Shown: piece after piece, positions 37,087 through 48,356 of the stretch
How positions within the stretch are numbered: position 1 is the stretch's first letter
How the letters are laid out: every line of letters begins with the position of its first letter
From: Epiperipatus broadwayi
Taxonomy: Eukaryota > Onychophora > Udeonychophora > Euonychophora > Peripatidae
Assembly: GCA_028023455.1 (NCBI GenBank)
Contig: JAQFVV010006231.1
Coordinates: 3,493,478-3,557,477 of the forward strand
Length of the DNA: 64,000 nucleotides
Reading direction: 5' to 3'
Position numbers and translations under genes: made by a program
The notes under the pieces: model-generated
Database searches by the model: none
Seen by the model: the letters and a program-made list of their open reading frames with translations, nothing else
Told to the model about the DNA's origin: nothing

Positions 37087-37696
37087 GATGTCGACGAGGA
37101 GCTTCGTAAGAGACGGTTGAAGAATTAATAGCTAATATATACATATTATGTAATCTAGAAAATCTGTAACTCTTTTATCTATTAATCAGACAGTGATTAG
37201 TTTAAATATAGATAATACATTATCAATATATTTTTAACTTGCAAATGCTTTTAACATTCTTAAGTTTTAATTGTAAATTAGATTTTAGCATTGTATGAAC
37301 TTCTTATAATCAACTAATAATGCATTTGCCAAACTTATTCATTGCCATATATAAAAACAATTCAACTGTTGTAAAAAAAAAAAGTTGAAAGTCAACAGAA
37401 ATTCCATACAATAAAAAAAAAAAAAGTCTGAATAGTTTTTTTTTTTTTATATATTTAGTAAAATAATTGAGATTTTTTTTTTTTACGTTTTTCAAAATAG
37501 CTTATATACACTAATGTATTTATTGTTCTTACTACACTATTGTATGTGCAACTTGTTGGATTGATTTTGTGAGGTTGAATATGTACATATTTTAGTGAAT
37601 TTTTTTAAATGAATTTTAATTAAAGCTTTTGAAAGTTTTGGTGAATTTTTCTATGGAAGCACTCATTTCATTCAATACATGAATGCTTTGTCCCTG

Positions 37697-37979
37697 TCAT
37701 ATATAAATTATGTTGGATCTTTGAATGGACATTTAATATTAATAATCATAGATTCATTGAACAGAATGATGAATTACCTGTTGAATGAAACACAGGCAAT
37801 GAAGTTAAAGTAGAGCAAGATGTTGTTGAGTCAAGTAAAAATGAAGTTACTTAGATCTGGAAAATCAATTGATGTAAACACCAATCCTAATGAGAATAGA
37901 AATACTTCTACTCTATGAAGTCAGAGAAACTGGAGAAAGCACGCTAGATATAGAGGTTATTTTCAAGAGAGGGGGAAGG
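37697..37979 (+). pseudogene. Gypsy integrase core start and pol C-terminal tail
   Basis: Right after the hAT end the plus strand reads HINYVGSLNGHLILIIIDSL, matching the start of the integrase catalytic core (H.DYAGP..G...L...D), with the first catalytic Asp in IIID. A deletion then leads to a charged tail ending in RNWRKHARYRGYFQERGK, like the basic C-termini of Gypsy pol proteins. The other catalytic residues are missing. Ends at the polypurine tract. Confidence 0.72.
37965..37979 (+). other. Polypurine tract of the Gypsy element
   Basis: AAGAGAGGGGGAAGG immediately precedes the 3' LTR start TGTACTG. This is the expected plus-strand primer for reverse transcription and fixes the LTR boundary. 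Confidence 0.8.
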
Positions 37980-38588
37980 TGTACTGATGGTACAAATATT
38001 TTAAATTGTGTGTAAGTAACATTTTAATTAAGTCATGTACATTGCTCCAACAGTATTGTTTTTCCCCCAGAATGATTCTAGAAAAAATGTATTATAAAAA
38101 GAGCTTTTAAAATAAATTATATAAATTAGTGTAACTAATAAGGGTCTGAGATGCTTGATGCACAACAGCGAAAACAGTCAGTCACAGTCAAGAGGAGAAA
38201 ATGGCTGCCAAAAGTAAAACAAGGCATTTCTTGAAAGGGAGAAAAGTCAATGCTCAACGATGTTAGCTCAGTAAATTATTTACTACTAAAGTTCAAATGG
38301 AAAGAAGTTCGCATAGACTTTTACCATTTGGAGATTAATGAACTATATAACTATCAGCTGAGTGTGAAATAAGATAATGACACATGCTAAATATATTCCA
38401 TAGCAATTCCCAAAAGTAAACAGGATAAATTATTATTAATAATATAACTTCATCGTACTTGTTATATTGTTAAATTAATACCTCAGCAAACAGAAATAAA
38501 GATGCTGATATATATATATATATTCATGTTGTGTGTGTATTATTTATTTGCGCCTACACGGCTGAATTGCCTCCCCATGAACATGGCA
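37980..38588 (+). repeat. Gypsy 3' LTR
   Basis: Starts TGTACTGATGG and ends ATGAACATGGCA. It aligns with the 5' LTR along its whole length with many substitutions and small indels. A (TA)n run near 38505-38522 is longer than in the 5' LTR. Confidence 0.8.
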
Positions 38589-39835
38589 CATATGTATAAA
38601 TCAATCAGCATAATTATTCTATAAAAAATAATATTAGAAATATTAAATAACCCAAATGCTCTTTCAGTACACTCATGTGTATTATTATCTGATAGGTGAT
38701 AAATGTGATAAAGTTTTCAAACAGTTGTGAAAAATCTTTCATCATTGATTATGTATATCAATTCCATACTTATGCAAACCTGCTTACATAAATCCAGACT
38801 GATAAAAATTCTATCTTATATATATATATAAGGAAAACATAATATATAAAACAACATATCCATCAATAATTGATGTGTTAAGTTCTGTGGACATCTTTAG
38901 TGATATATTTCATTTTGGTTAACATATAATTAAAGAAAATTCATTAAAAATTGACATAAGCACCGAATCAAGAAAATGCTTCACTTATATAAAGTTCCAT
39001 CCATTTCAATTTATTTTGTAATGTTTATTCATCCATCACGAATTATATAGAACTAATAATAATAAACTAATAACAATTAAAACACAATCAAAGGCTTACA
39101 CGTAATTGAAAATGTTTAATTCAAAATTTTAATACAGCAAGAAATTAAAAATATTTAACTGTCTTCAAATTTAAATTTATCTGGATACAAATTATTGAAG
39201 AAAAAAAAGCACCCGCTTATTATTAATAATGCATAAATAAATTAGTTAGCAGGTGGCAGGTCCCATCATCACATGATCCCACAATACATATACATACCTT
39301 AGATAGAAATAATTATTGGATTATTACAAATTGTAAATTATAGTAAATCAATAACATATTTAGAGGACTATGGGTAAAAATCAAGTCTCAAAGACTAGTA
39401 ACTTTAGACTGCTGGAAGGAATTTGGCTGGAATCATTTCAGTTTACTCTTTGATCTAAAAACAAGCTCAAAATCAAACAGGACACAATGACTACTGACAT
39501 TTATGCTCAATTTCATCTGATAATGTGATTATGTCTGTTTACTATTTTCTTAATATCCATATGTTATTTCATTATCATACAGATGGTTTTTTTTTTTCCA
39601 GACATTAAAAAAAAAAAAATTCTTTCCCCATCTCTAATAACAGATTTGTCTTTCCTTGTCAAATATTAAAGCTTTTGAAATTTAATTTGAAAATAGTACA
39701 ATTTACAAACTACCTCCCCTCCCAGAACTAAATAAACTACGAGATAAAATAATTTCATTAAAATACAATTATGATGATAATTTTTAAAAATGTGTAAAAA
39801 TAATAATAATTTTGACAAAATAATATATAAATTTA
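38589..39835. other. No gene seen
   Basis: AT-rich flank of the Gypsy 3' LTR with homopolymer runs near 39588-39600. Nothing coding. Confidence 0.5.
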
Positions 39836-39850
39836 ACAATGAATAGTTTT

Positions 39851-39963
39851 TTTTTTTTTTTCCATATGTCATAGCATCGGCCGGGACGCGAACCCACAAC
39901 CGTCTGCAACCAACTACTTGCTTGCATGGCAGCTGCGATACCTCTCGGCTAACAACGCAAGAC
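39851..39963 (-). mobile_element. tRNA-derived SINE or retropseudogene with perfect target duplication
   Basis: Read on the minus strand: an A box TAGCCGAGAGGT (39951-39940), a B box GTTCGCGTCCC (39893-39883) and a tRNA-like body, then CATATGG and a poly(A) stretch (plus-strand T run 39851-39861) at the 3' end. The whole unit is bracketed by ACAATGAATAGTTTT at 39836-39850 and 39964-39978, identical over 15 bases. RNA polymerase III would transcribe it from the internal boxes, and LINE machinery explains the tail and duplication. The body stands out by its GC content. I could not assign a tRNA identity, and the T stem pairs imperfectly. Confidence 0.85.
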
Positions 39964-39978
39964 ACAATGAATAGTTTT

Positions 39979-41232
39979 AAGGTAATAAAAATAGCAAATA
40001 ATAATTGCTGAACTTAAAACTGTATAAATACTATTAATATGCTGACACTGAATTATATATTAAGTGTTAAAATGTTTTAAATTTAGGATTCCATATTAAA
40101 TAAAGCTTGAAAAAAAAAATTTAGATAAGGATTTATTTTTTTTGATAGTCAGTCTGTAAACAATCTAGATGACCATTCAGAATTAGTCAACAAATGTGTA
40201 TCTAATTAAATGCTAAAAATCACAAGTTAACTTGCGTTGATCACATGGGTGTCAATGTAGTGGTTGATAAATTTTGTTTAAATTTTTTTTATCTGCTTTA
40301 TAGCATTGGAAAAGCTACTTTAAATTTCATTTAAATGGTATTTGAAGATAATTTTCTTTAGTAAGAAGCTTGACAAGTGAGTTCCAACATCTTTTTTTAT
40401 TAAAAAAGAGCCCTGAATATACATATCTAACATTGATTGTAATATACTATTAAGATATCAAGTTTAGCATTCTCTAAGGAAATTTTCACAATAGGCTAAA
40501 ACAGTTTGGGTTAGAAAATGTTCGTTTTAATCCTTGTAAACAGTGAGACTGTCTGAGATCTGTGGACAATTACCACTTGGGTGACTTGCATAATTTAATG
40601 AGACCCCATTATCTCTTGGAAATTGAATAAGTATTAGAGGAGTATTAATGCTCTTTCTGTATGTCATTAACAAAAAAAAAAAAATTGCATTAATAGCAGA
40701 ACCAAGTTATGGCTTTAAAAACCTTCTGTACTTAATTATAATTGTCTAATAATGAAACATTGTAAATAGAAAATAACAAAGAATAAGTAGGAATTCCTAT
40801 GAAATACCTCGATTCAAATAATGAGAAAATAAATGTGTATATAATTATTTAATTTGATTGTTCTGTCAGTGAGTTAATTATGTACTGAAATTATGAGGTA
40901 AAAGATTCTCTGGAAGACAAAGTATTTCCAGTTCACTAAAATCAAATAAAGTTTTTAATATAAATCTGATGTTCCATATAAATAATGGACAGAAGTGAAG
41001 CCTGTACTAAAAGAATAACTGCAATGCATGATGCTTCTTTATAACAAAGTTCTTTGATTGATATCGTTCGGCATAATGAGTTATATATCATTAATAGAGA
41101 AAGATAGTTTAAAGTGTTTGAATTACTTTTGATGTAAAATTCTATATTACTGGACAGATTTGGTGGGGGGGGGGGAGTATTAACTTAATGACTATTATAT
41201 CCTAACATAGTAGGTTTTTTTTTTAAAGTGTC
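39979..41232. other. No gene seen
   Basis: AT-rich sequence. G11 run near 41164-41174. No element was recognised before the pogo-like copy B. Confidence 0.5.
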
Positions 41233-42286
41233 ATAGTGCTTTATAATAGTACTGTAATAGATTTTATATAATAAAGAAGTTCATAATTCACTTAAAATCA
41301 GAATTTCCCCATTTTATATACACACATTAAATTTTACAAGACTATAATGTAAATCTGTTCAAACGTTATAGATGAAAAATACTGTTTGTTGTTTTTGCAT
41401 TTTAAATCACATTCAATTTTTGCTTTTTATAAAACGAGTAAGTAATCAATTAATCATTTAGGGTCCGCAAGTTTATTTTTAAAAGGTGAGTAACAGCGGT
41501 GGGCCCAATTAAATTTGGCAATTAAAATCTGATTTGTAATTGTAGTTAACAATTTAAAAATTATGTAACGAAGTGATGTGAAACAATGAAATTTGATTTT
41601 TAAATGGAATTGTAAATTAAAGACAAAAATAAGAATTTAATTTTTAATTGTTAGTTTTAATTAAATTTTGCCCAACAGTGGTGAGTCGGTGTCTTTTTAT
41701 TATTGTAAGTCTAAGTTCTTATTTTTATTTTAAACTTTTAGTTTATTCTAACGGAGAAAAAAAAACACCCAAGAAAATGAATTTCTTTGGAAACAAAAAT
41801 TTCAATTTTAGATCGCTTAGTGAAATGGGAAGGATCAATAGCAATTGGAAAACATTTTAGTTATATTTCCTTTTGACTTAGTTTAGGAGAAGCTACAGTA
41901 TCTCACATCACATCACATCATGATGAATCTGATGTCTCAAATAGCGATAATAATTAAAATACCATACATGTATGAAAAAAATGTAAATTCCGCATAAAAA
42001 TATATTGTTTTGAATAAAATTAAATATTGTAGTTAATAAAAAAAGTAAAAAAAGTTTGTCTTGTATCAATTTTTTTCAAATTTGAAATTTTTTATTAGTC
42101 ATATTTTATTTTATTTTTTATGTGAATTTTAAAGTAATTTTACGTTGTTGCTTTGCTTTTGTGCGACTTTTGGAAAATTACAGTATGTATCCCCCATTTT
42201 TCAACGTAAGTTAAGTCTATTTTTGTGCAATTTCTTTTGTGCGCATTTTCTGAGGAACCTATCTACCGCATAAAACGAGACCCAGG
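41233..42286. mobile_element. pogo/Tigger-like element, copy B, left-truncated
   Basis: From GTGCTTTATAATAGTA onward this aligns with 2353..3341: shared TACACACATTAAATTTTACA, GTTTATTTTTAAAAGGTGAG and the right end CGCATAAAACGAGACCCAGG. The left terminal repeat and hairpin present in copy A are missing. The middle has diverged or been replaced (41690-41990), including a CATCACATCACATCA repeat near 41902-41920. Confidence 0.65.
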
Positions 42287-42306
42287 TATATTTATTGTAT
42301 ATATAT

Positions 42307-42407
42307 AATATCAAGCTAAACATATCAATAATATCTCAATTGCCTATATTTACTGTATGTATATATATAGGCAACTGAGATATTATTGATATGTTTAGCT
42401 TGATATT
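42307..42407. repeat. Near-perfect palindrome, 42-bp arms
   Basis: Arms 42307-42348 and 42366-42407 are inverted copies with one mismatch. The left begins AATATCAAGCTAAACATATC. The 17-base loop is (TA)-rich. Lies 20 bp from the end of pogo-like copy B. Either a small foldback MITE or a cruciform-forming insertion. Confidence 0.85.
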
Positions 42408-43071
42408 ATTTGTTAGTTCGAGTTATAAATTCCTATGGCTTTATTTTGTAATGATTTCATTTATATAGTGAATATTTTCTTAAGCATGGTTAATGTTGAT
42501 ATCTTTATAAATAATACAGCAATAATAAAAAATATTTAAATATTTTATATATGAAATTTTCAAAATAGTTGTTATATTTATGCCATTACCTAAAATATTG
42601 TAGTAGACAGTTACGCTTATATTTAACAAGGATTTCACCCACTGCTTAATGTTATAGCCCTCAGTGTATAGATTACTATGATACTAAGTAATGATCATAT
42701 GTGTTTGTTGATTTTATGTATTAATTTAAATATTGGTAACTATTACAATGACACTATTGTTATTTTAATTTTTTTAAATAAATTACTTTGTTTAATAATC
42801 AATTATTTTGTTTCTTTTATTATTTATTATAACTTGAATTATAAAATATTGAAATGCCAAATTAATAGGTGTTCAAATCTAACTCATACTGTATAAAATT
42901 GTCTTTTATTTTAAGATTTATTATTAGCAGGAATAGTTTCATTTGTAATTCATAACTTCCCAATACTTCTTTGTAATTGTAACTGGACTACTAAATTTAA
43001 CTTCTTTCTTTGTTATTTTCTTATATTAATTATCAATATTAAATTACAATTGGTTATTTAAAAAAAAGTGA
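42408..43071. other. No gene seen
   Basis: AT-rich sequence. The open frame 42678..42896 is a chance hydrophobic stretch without domain features. Confidence 0.45.
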
Positions 43072-44330
43072 CATGATGTATGATATGATGCATTGTGGCT
43101 TCTTTTTCGGAATCAGGAATCCATGCCCAAAGAAACCTGTTAGCCACCTTACCTTCTCTTTCCATTATTTGTATGCTTTCTACTTGTAGGCATTTACATT
43201 CAATTAACAGATGCCTAACATTTTTTATGTGATGTGATGTGATGCACTGTGACTTCTCCTTAAATGGAGTCAGAAATCTCTCAGCAATTATGCCCAGAGA
43301 AACCTGTTAGCCACTTTACCTTCCCTTTCCATTTCCCACCCTAAGTTTTCCCATAAACTACTCCATCCCATTTCCACAACACAATCTTTGTCAACTCTAT
43401 GGCCTTTATATCTAAATCCCCCTTATCTTTTCCCAAGCCCAGCATAAAAATCAATAACCCACTTTCTGTATAATCATTTTGTTCATATTTATTCTTCCAT
43501 AACGTCATTATTTGTACTCTTTCTGCTTTCAAGTATTTACATTCAATTAACAGATGTCTAATATTTTCTATGCCTTCCTTACACAATTTCCAGACTAAAT
43601 CACCCATATTTTTCCATTTACATGTATATTCTCTTGTTGCTAAAGATCCTGTTCAAGCCTTAAACTACTTTCCTAGCTATTATCATAAATTAACTCACCC
43701 CCAATGTTCCAGTTACTTCTATATATATTTAAACTCTTTTTACTCTCCATACTAGTTCTCCATCTCTCCAACTCCCTATTCCTTATTAATGTATCTATTC
43801 TTTTATTCCATTCCTTACCACTATAACACTCAACAATCCTCCTAACACAATCACCCCACCTTTTGTACAAGTATACTGATATAAATTCTTTATCCAAATC
43901 TTTTGCATACCACTCATCTTGTTGCCTGCCCTTTACTTGTAACCCAATTAAATACCATTTTGGCTATTCTTTTATTATCCATAAACTGCAACCTACCAAA
44001 CATTTTCATTTTACTTTTTGCATCTCTCATATAAAATCTTGACCATTCCATTTCTTCTTGAATATGCCTCCTATTTTTAACTTTAACTGATTCAATATTC
44101 CCTAATTAATTAATTAATTAATTGAGTAATTAATTCTATGTGATGTGATGTACTGTAGCTTCTCCTTAAATGAAGTCAAGAATCTCTCAGCAATTATGCC
44201 CAGAGAAATCTGTTAGCCACTTTATTTTCCATTACCCATTCTAAGTTTTCCCATATTCTGCTCCATCCCATTTCAACAACATAATCTTTAATCAACTCTA
44301 TGGCCTTTATATCTAAATCCCTACTGGCCC
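43072..44330 (-). mobile_element. Three stacked 3' fragments of the PHD/esterase LINE family
   Basis: Three copies of the LINE 3' end lie head to tail, starting (3' ends) near 43075, 43229 and 44140. Each begins with a short TGATGTGATG-type tail followed by a CTTCT...AGTCA-GAATCTCTCAGC block as at 14745 onward. The first is short and internally deleted. The second extends about 880 bp and retains ORF2 C-terminal coding. The third is about 190 bp. All are on the minus strand, as is the longer 14735..19260 copy. Repeated insertion into the simple-repeat tail of a previous copy would explain the stack. Confidence 0.8.
43341..43897 (-). pseudogene. LINE ORF2 C-terminal fragment
   Basis: The first piece (43673..43897) contains YKRWGDCVRRIVECYSGKEW and NRELERWRTSMESKKSLNIY. 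The second (43341..43607) contains CKEGIENIRHLLIECKYL, the C..E....HLL.EC.Y zinc-ribbon-like end seen in many LINE ORF2 proteins. A frame break near 43640 separates them. This copy is better preserved than the corresponding part of the 14735..19260 element. Confidence 0.78.
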
Positions 44331-47300
44331 AACTCAAAGATAAAAATATATGTTGCAAATTTTCTTAAATTTCATTAGATTTCTATCTTAATACTTATAA
44401 AACATTTCATTACATAAAATAATGTACCATATACAACTTTTGGAAAAAGATGACTAAAATGTATATACTTTCAATGTAATCCAAAGAAATGTTATTAATA
44501 AATGTAACTGTGTATGAAGCTCCAAGAATGAAAAAATGGTTGTTGCTATATCATAAAACTGATTAAATATATAAATCTTAATTGTTTTTAATTTATTTAC
44601 TTTTTTTTTTGTTTCCAATAGCATATAATTGAAATAATATGTATTGATAATAGTGCATAAATTCATTTTAAAATTATTTTATGTTAGCTACATTTTTAAT
44701 CAAATAATAACGCAATTAAAAAAACAAAAATTTTGCAAATTTTGCGTTTATGATTTTAATTTCTTATTTTTAGTGGAAACTACTTTTTTTCTTTCAGTTT
44801 TAATTTTTTTTTTTTTACTTTAATTGTAATTAGTATTTATTAATAATTCATTATCCTTAATAATTAATACACTAATTACTTTAATTTCATTTTAAGTTTA
44901 TAATATAGCATTCATTATATTTCCAATAAAAAAATAGATTTTTTTTTATGAAAATGCTTTAAAATATATATATATATACTTTATATTTTATTTTTGAAAG
45001 ATATAATAATAGAAATATATTTAATAAATATATTTTTTCTTTGACAAATACACATTCAATCTCAAAAAAAAAAGTATTTTTTTTTCCCCAGGAGTATTGT
45101 TTGACTGAATTCCTTGACTAAAAACATAAGAGATTGAATGAAATGAAGTTAACTTAAGCAAGCACTGCATTTTAATTGTCCAGCTATTATTATTATAATT
45201 AAATGAAATCTTAAATTGGATTCCAAGAGATTGTAAAAAATTTAGAAAAACAACATATATGAGGTAGATAGATGAAATAAAAAAGCTTGCTAAAATGAGA
45301 CAAAAATGTGAAACTGAATTAAACTTGGAAACCAACATCTGAAGAAGCCTGATAATGATTGAAAATGATATATACAAATTTTATTATTATAAATTACTTA
45401 TACTATTCTAATTAAGCAAGTAGTAATAATCTACAGACTAACTACAAAATATAAAGATAATATTTATTATGTATTTTTTTCCAATTCATATATGATGCAT
45501 CCATTTATAGCATAGGAAATAAATATACTTTTTTTAATAATGTTTATTGTATACAAAGAAATCTAAGTAAAGTCTTACATATATATTTCATGTAAATATC
45601 TCATAAATAAATAAATTTTTATAAAGTATATATATCCAAACCTTATATTAATACAAATACAGAAAAATTCTAAAAAAAAGTTTATAACATTCATGTTCAT
45701 TTAATTTAAAAACTTTTAGCATATTTAAATAAACTTTATTAAATAAATAAAGAATAATTTTAGAATATGTTGATAAAATTAAAAGCATGACAGATACAAT
45801 ACACAACATTTTCCAAACAGATATGACTTAAGATATTATTATATATGTAATCTTATCATTTAAATAATGTCATATTTAAAGAGCTTCATAAATAAATAAT
45901 CAATGCAATATAACTTAAGATAAATCTCTGTCAGTTAATGTGTTGCAAAAAAAAAAAGTGTTTTATATTGGGTATGCATATATAATATATGACTTTTTTG
46001 TGTTTTTAATATATATATATATGACTGTTTATTCTAATTGAAACTCACTAAAAAAATTACATAAATTGCAGCAAAAATTTAAATAATCAAGTAAGAATAA
46101 AACAATGCATTCTTTCATAATATGAACTAATATCAGATATAAAATATAGTCTATCTTCCTCTATATAAGTTTTCCACACATGCACATTACCTATATACAT
46201 AAATAATACATATTCACATGTTTAAAAAAATTAAAAAACAAACCTTAACAAAGCTTAAGGCAAGTGCATTTCTGTACTGTGTCCATTTTCATGAAGTTTG
46301 AATATTCATTCGTTCAAATGCACCAGTTGTATATAATTCTAAATAAATATCTTGATCTATAAAGTCTAGTTTTATTATCTAGTAGTGCCTTCTAGTAAAA
46401 TTACATATGGAACTATTTATCCATTATAATGTATACATGGACTTTTATGTTTTTAAAATCCAAGGATTATGAAACATAGATTTAAGTTTAGAAACTAGAT
46501 AAAATATTTTTTTTTTTTTTTCAAATAGACAAAGATTTTTCAAACAATCATAGATCTCCCCTCCCCAATAACTGGTCCATAGCTAATCCCATTAGCCTCA
46601 ATCCTTACTATTTAAGCAATTGAATAGTTTATGTGACTAATATCTTCTCATTCTTCCTTTGAAAGACATTAGATTTTATAGGCTACTTAAAATGATTTGG
46701 CATCGTATTTCAACTATTTAACAAAGACAAAAAACATTACCAATCAGAGAGGTAGAATTATTTTTAAAAAATTTCTCATAACAGAAATATACTTGAAGAA
46801 AATAGTAGGTCAGAGAGAACTGTTAATGCTTACAGAATGTGCAATTAAAATCTTTGATCACAATCAAAGCAGAAAGATATGCAGGTTTGTCTCCCTAATA
46901 ATTTATACATAATAAATATTTTAAAATGTCTGTAATCAAATCAACCAATTACAATTTGAAATATCTATCTATCTATCTATCTCAACTATTATGGTACATC
47001 ATAATTATAATTATTAAAATATTTGCCTTAAAGCTAATTCATGACCATAAATTAATATTCTAAAATATTATAGATAAAAAGCAATATAGTATGTTTATTA
47101 AATTGCAGTTACAGTAATAGACTTAAAATTGAAATTATATAATATGTTATTGAGGCATCCTCATGCTTTCATATCCAGTACTTAAGATTTGCCCAGATAT
47201 AAGCATTTGGGTTGAATGAATAAGTGGATTCATTTATTCGTTCGCAAAGACTTTATCTTGTGTTGGAAATGAAAGTATTCATTTATTATTATTAACATTC

Positions 47301-47763
47301 ATAAAAAAAAAAGCGCATGTACGTTAGCTTGAAAGGCTAATCTTTAGTTTATTATAATATGTTATTGTATATTTTTTAACTTTTATCTAAAAGCAGAATA
47401 AAAAACTCGACAATAGCCAACATTGGCATATTTTATCCTTGTTAGCAGTCCTATTCATGCAAATTATTATTATATTACTTACATTCTATCTAAATTTAAT
47501 TGAAAAAAGTTACATTAAAATTATCCTTTAAATAATATTTTCTTGAATAAAGGAAATAGCATCATAACAATTTATGAAGTATAATAAGTATTAAGCACAT
47601 TAATGTAACTAATATTAATGACATTTATTTGTAACAATATATAACAAAATAAATAATGATATATGTAAATTATATCAATGCTATTATTAAGTAAGTACAT
47701 ATTTACTCACAAAACCGTTTACTCTAAATATTATCACTACTATTAAGTAACTCTTCTACTTAC
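44331..47763. other. Probable intron 3' of the aebp2-like exon, no further exon seen
   Basis: AT-rich, with a homopolymer T run near 46509-46521 and (TA)n near 44965-44979. I searched by eye on the minus strand for the expected next exon (family motif DFFD.QTLDAI and the chromatin-reader-like C-terminal domain) and did not find it here or at lower coordinates. Confidence 0.45.
46963..46982. repeat. (ATCT)n microsatellite, five units
   Basis: Pure ATCT repeat, 20 bases. Confidence 0.95.
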
Positions 47764-48356
47764 TAGGCCAGTTACGTCGTCGATACCTAAACTTCCTTTT
47801 CTTTAATAATTTGGTTGGAGTGTCCTCCTTGTTTTTAGGAGTCCTTGGATTTGATGGCTGGCTGTTGAAGTGGCTGTTGACATGGCGCTCCAATCCACTA
47901 TGTGAAGTGAAGCGCATGCGGCAGCCATCCACAATGCATTTGAAGGGCTTATTGCCGCTATGGGTTAACACATGCCTTTCCAGCCAGTTCAAGGAACATG
48001 AGGGCTTGTTAAACACCTTGCAGCCCTGCCAAAGACATACAAATGTTTCCTTGTCTGTCTGGTTGTCCACATGCATCCCGCGGATGTGTTCAATCATATC
48101 ACTGCTGCATGGCATGTTCACATTACAATTTATCCATCGACACATCACACTGTCCCCTAGATCTTGATGTCCTTCACTGTTACCTGTGCTACTTGTTCTA
48201 TTCCCACCTACATTAGCTGTGCTACCTGCCTGATTTGGCAAGGGTGTAGATGACCGTGAAGTGTCTGGGGTGTCAGGTGTACATGGTTCTGAAACAGTTG
48301 TGGCATCGCTAATAATGCTCTGTTGAGATGTTTCATTACAGCTCAGGTTCCCAAGA
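47764..48356 (-). CDS. aebp2: AEBP2/Jing-like Polycomb (PRC2) cofactor, internal zinc-finger exon
   Basis: Internal exon on the minus strand. The acceptor is a long T run then AG (48358-48357) and the donor is GTAAGT (47763-47758). The exon starts one base into a codon and ends one base into the next. It encodes, in order: a Ser/Thr/Pro-rich region with SRSSTPLPNQAGS (family RSTP block); a finger CRWINC...HIRGMH; a finger FVCLWQGCKVFNKPSCS...HVLTH; a finger FKCIVDGCRMRF...HVNSH; and a basic tail KKRKFRYRRRNWP. Order and motifs (VCLW.GCKV, KPFKC.V.GC) are those of AEBP2, a nuclear DNA-binding accessory subunit of PRC2 that helps recruit or stimulate H3K27 methylation. Vertebrate AEBP2 continues at this point with an Arg-Pro and a C-terminal domain. 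The split A| codon is compatible with Arg. Confidence 0.9.

Larger units (their letters stand above)
30838..37696 (-). mobile_element. hAT transposon inserted in the Gypsy integrase
   Basis: The left end reads CAGTGACGAAGCTT inward. The right end, reverse complemented, reads CAGGGACAAAGCAT, 11 of 14 matching. Flanks CCATATAG (30830-30837) and TCATATAT (37697-37704) are a diverged 8-bp duplication (6 of 8). Integrase coding stops at the left flank and resumes at the right flank, which independently supports these boundaries. The transposase lies on the minus strand (about 31000-35450). Without the nested LINE the element would be about 4.4 kb. Confidence 0.75.
27191..38588 (+). mobile_element. 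Ty3/Gypsy LTR retrotransposon, decayed, with nested insertions
   Basis: Two related LTRs (27191-27774 and 37980-38588) flank gag-like and pol-like remnants on the plus strand, and a polypurine tract directly precedes the 3' LTR. Protein order is gag, a zinc-knuckle-like Cys/His region, protease-like, reverse transcriptase, RNase H, integrase. Pol order and motif style resemble the group related to K02A2.6-type Gypsy elements. The integrase region is split by a hAT transposon at 30838-37696, which is itself split by a LINE. The LTRs are well diverged and every frame is broken, so the insertion is old. No convincing 5-bp target duplication was found. Confidence 0.85.

Noticed and set aside
37341-37352. 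CATTG followed by CCATATAT as an alternative hAT right end
   Set aside because: Its 8-bp match to CCATATAG is good (7 of 8), but the terminal repeat is poorer and the Gypsy integrase does not resume there. It does at 37697.
39666-39965. 99-codon minus-strand frame with VVSREVSQLPCKQVVGCRRL
   Set aside because: It is a translation of the tRNA-derived SINE body, not a protein gene.
47811-48167. 118-codon plus-strand frame opposite the zinc-finger exon
   Set aside because: Shadow of the aebp2-like exon on the other strand.
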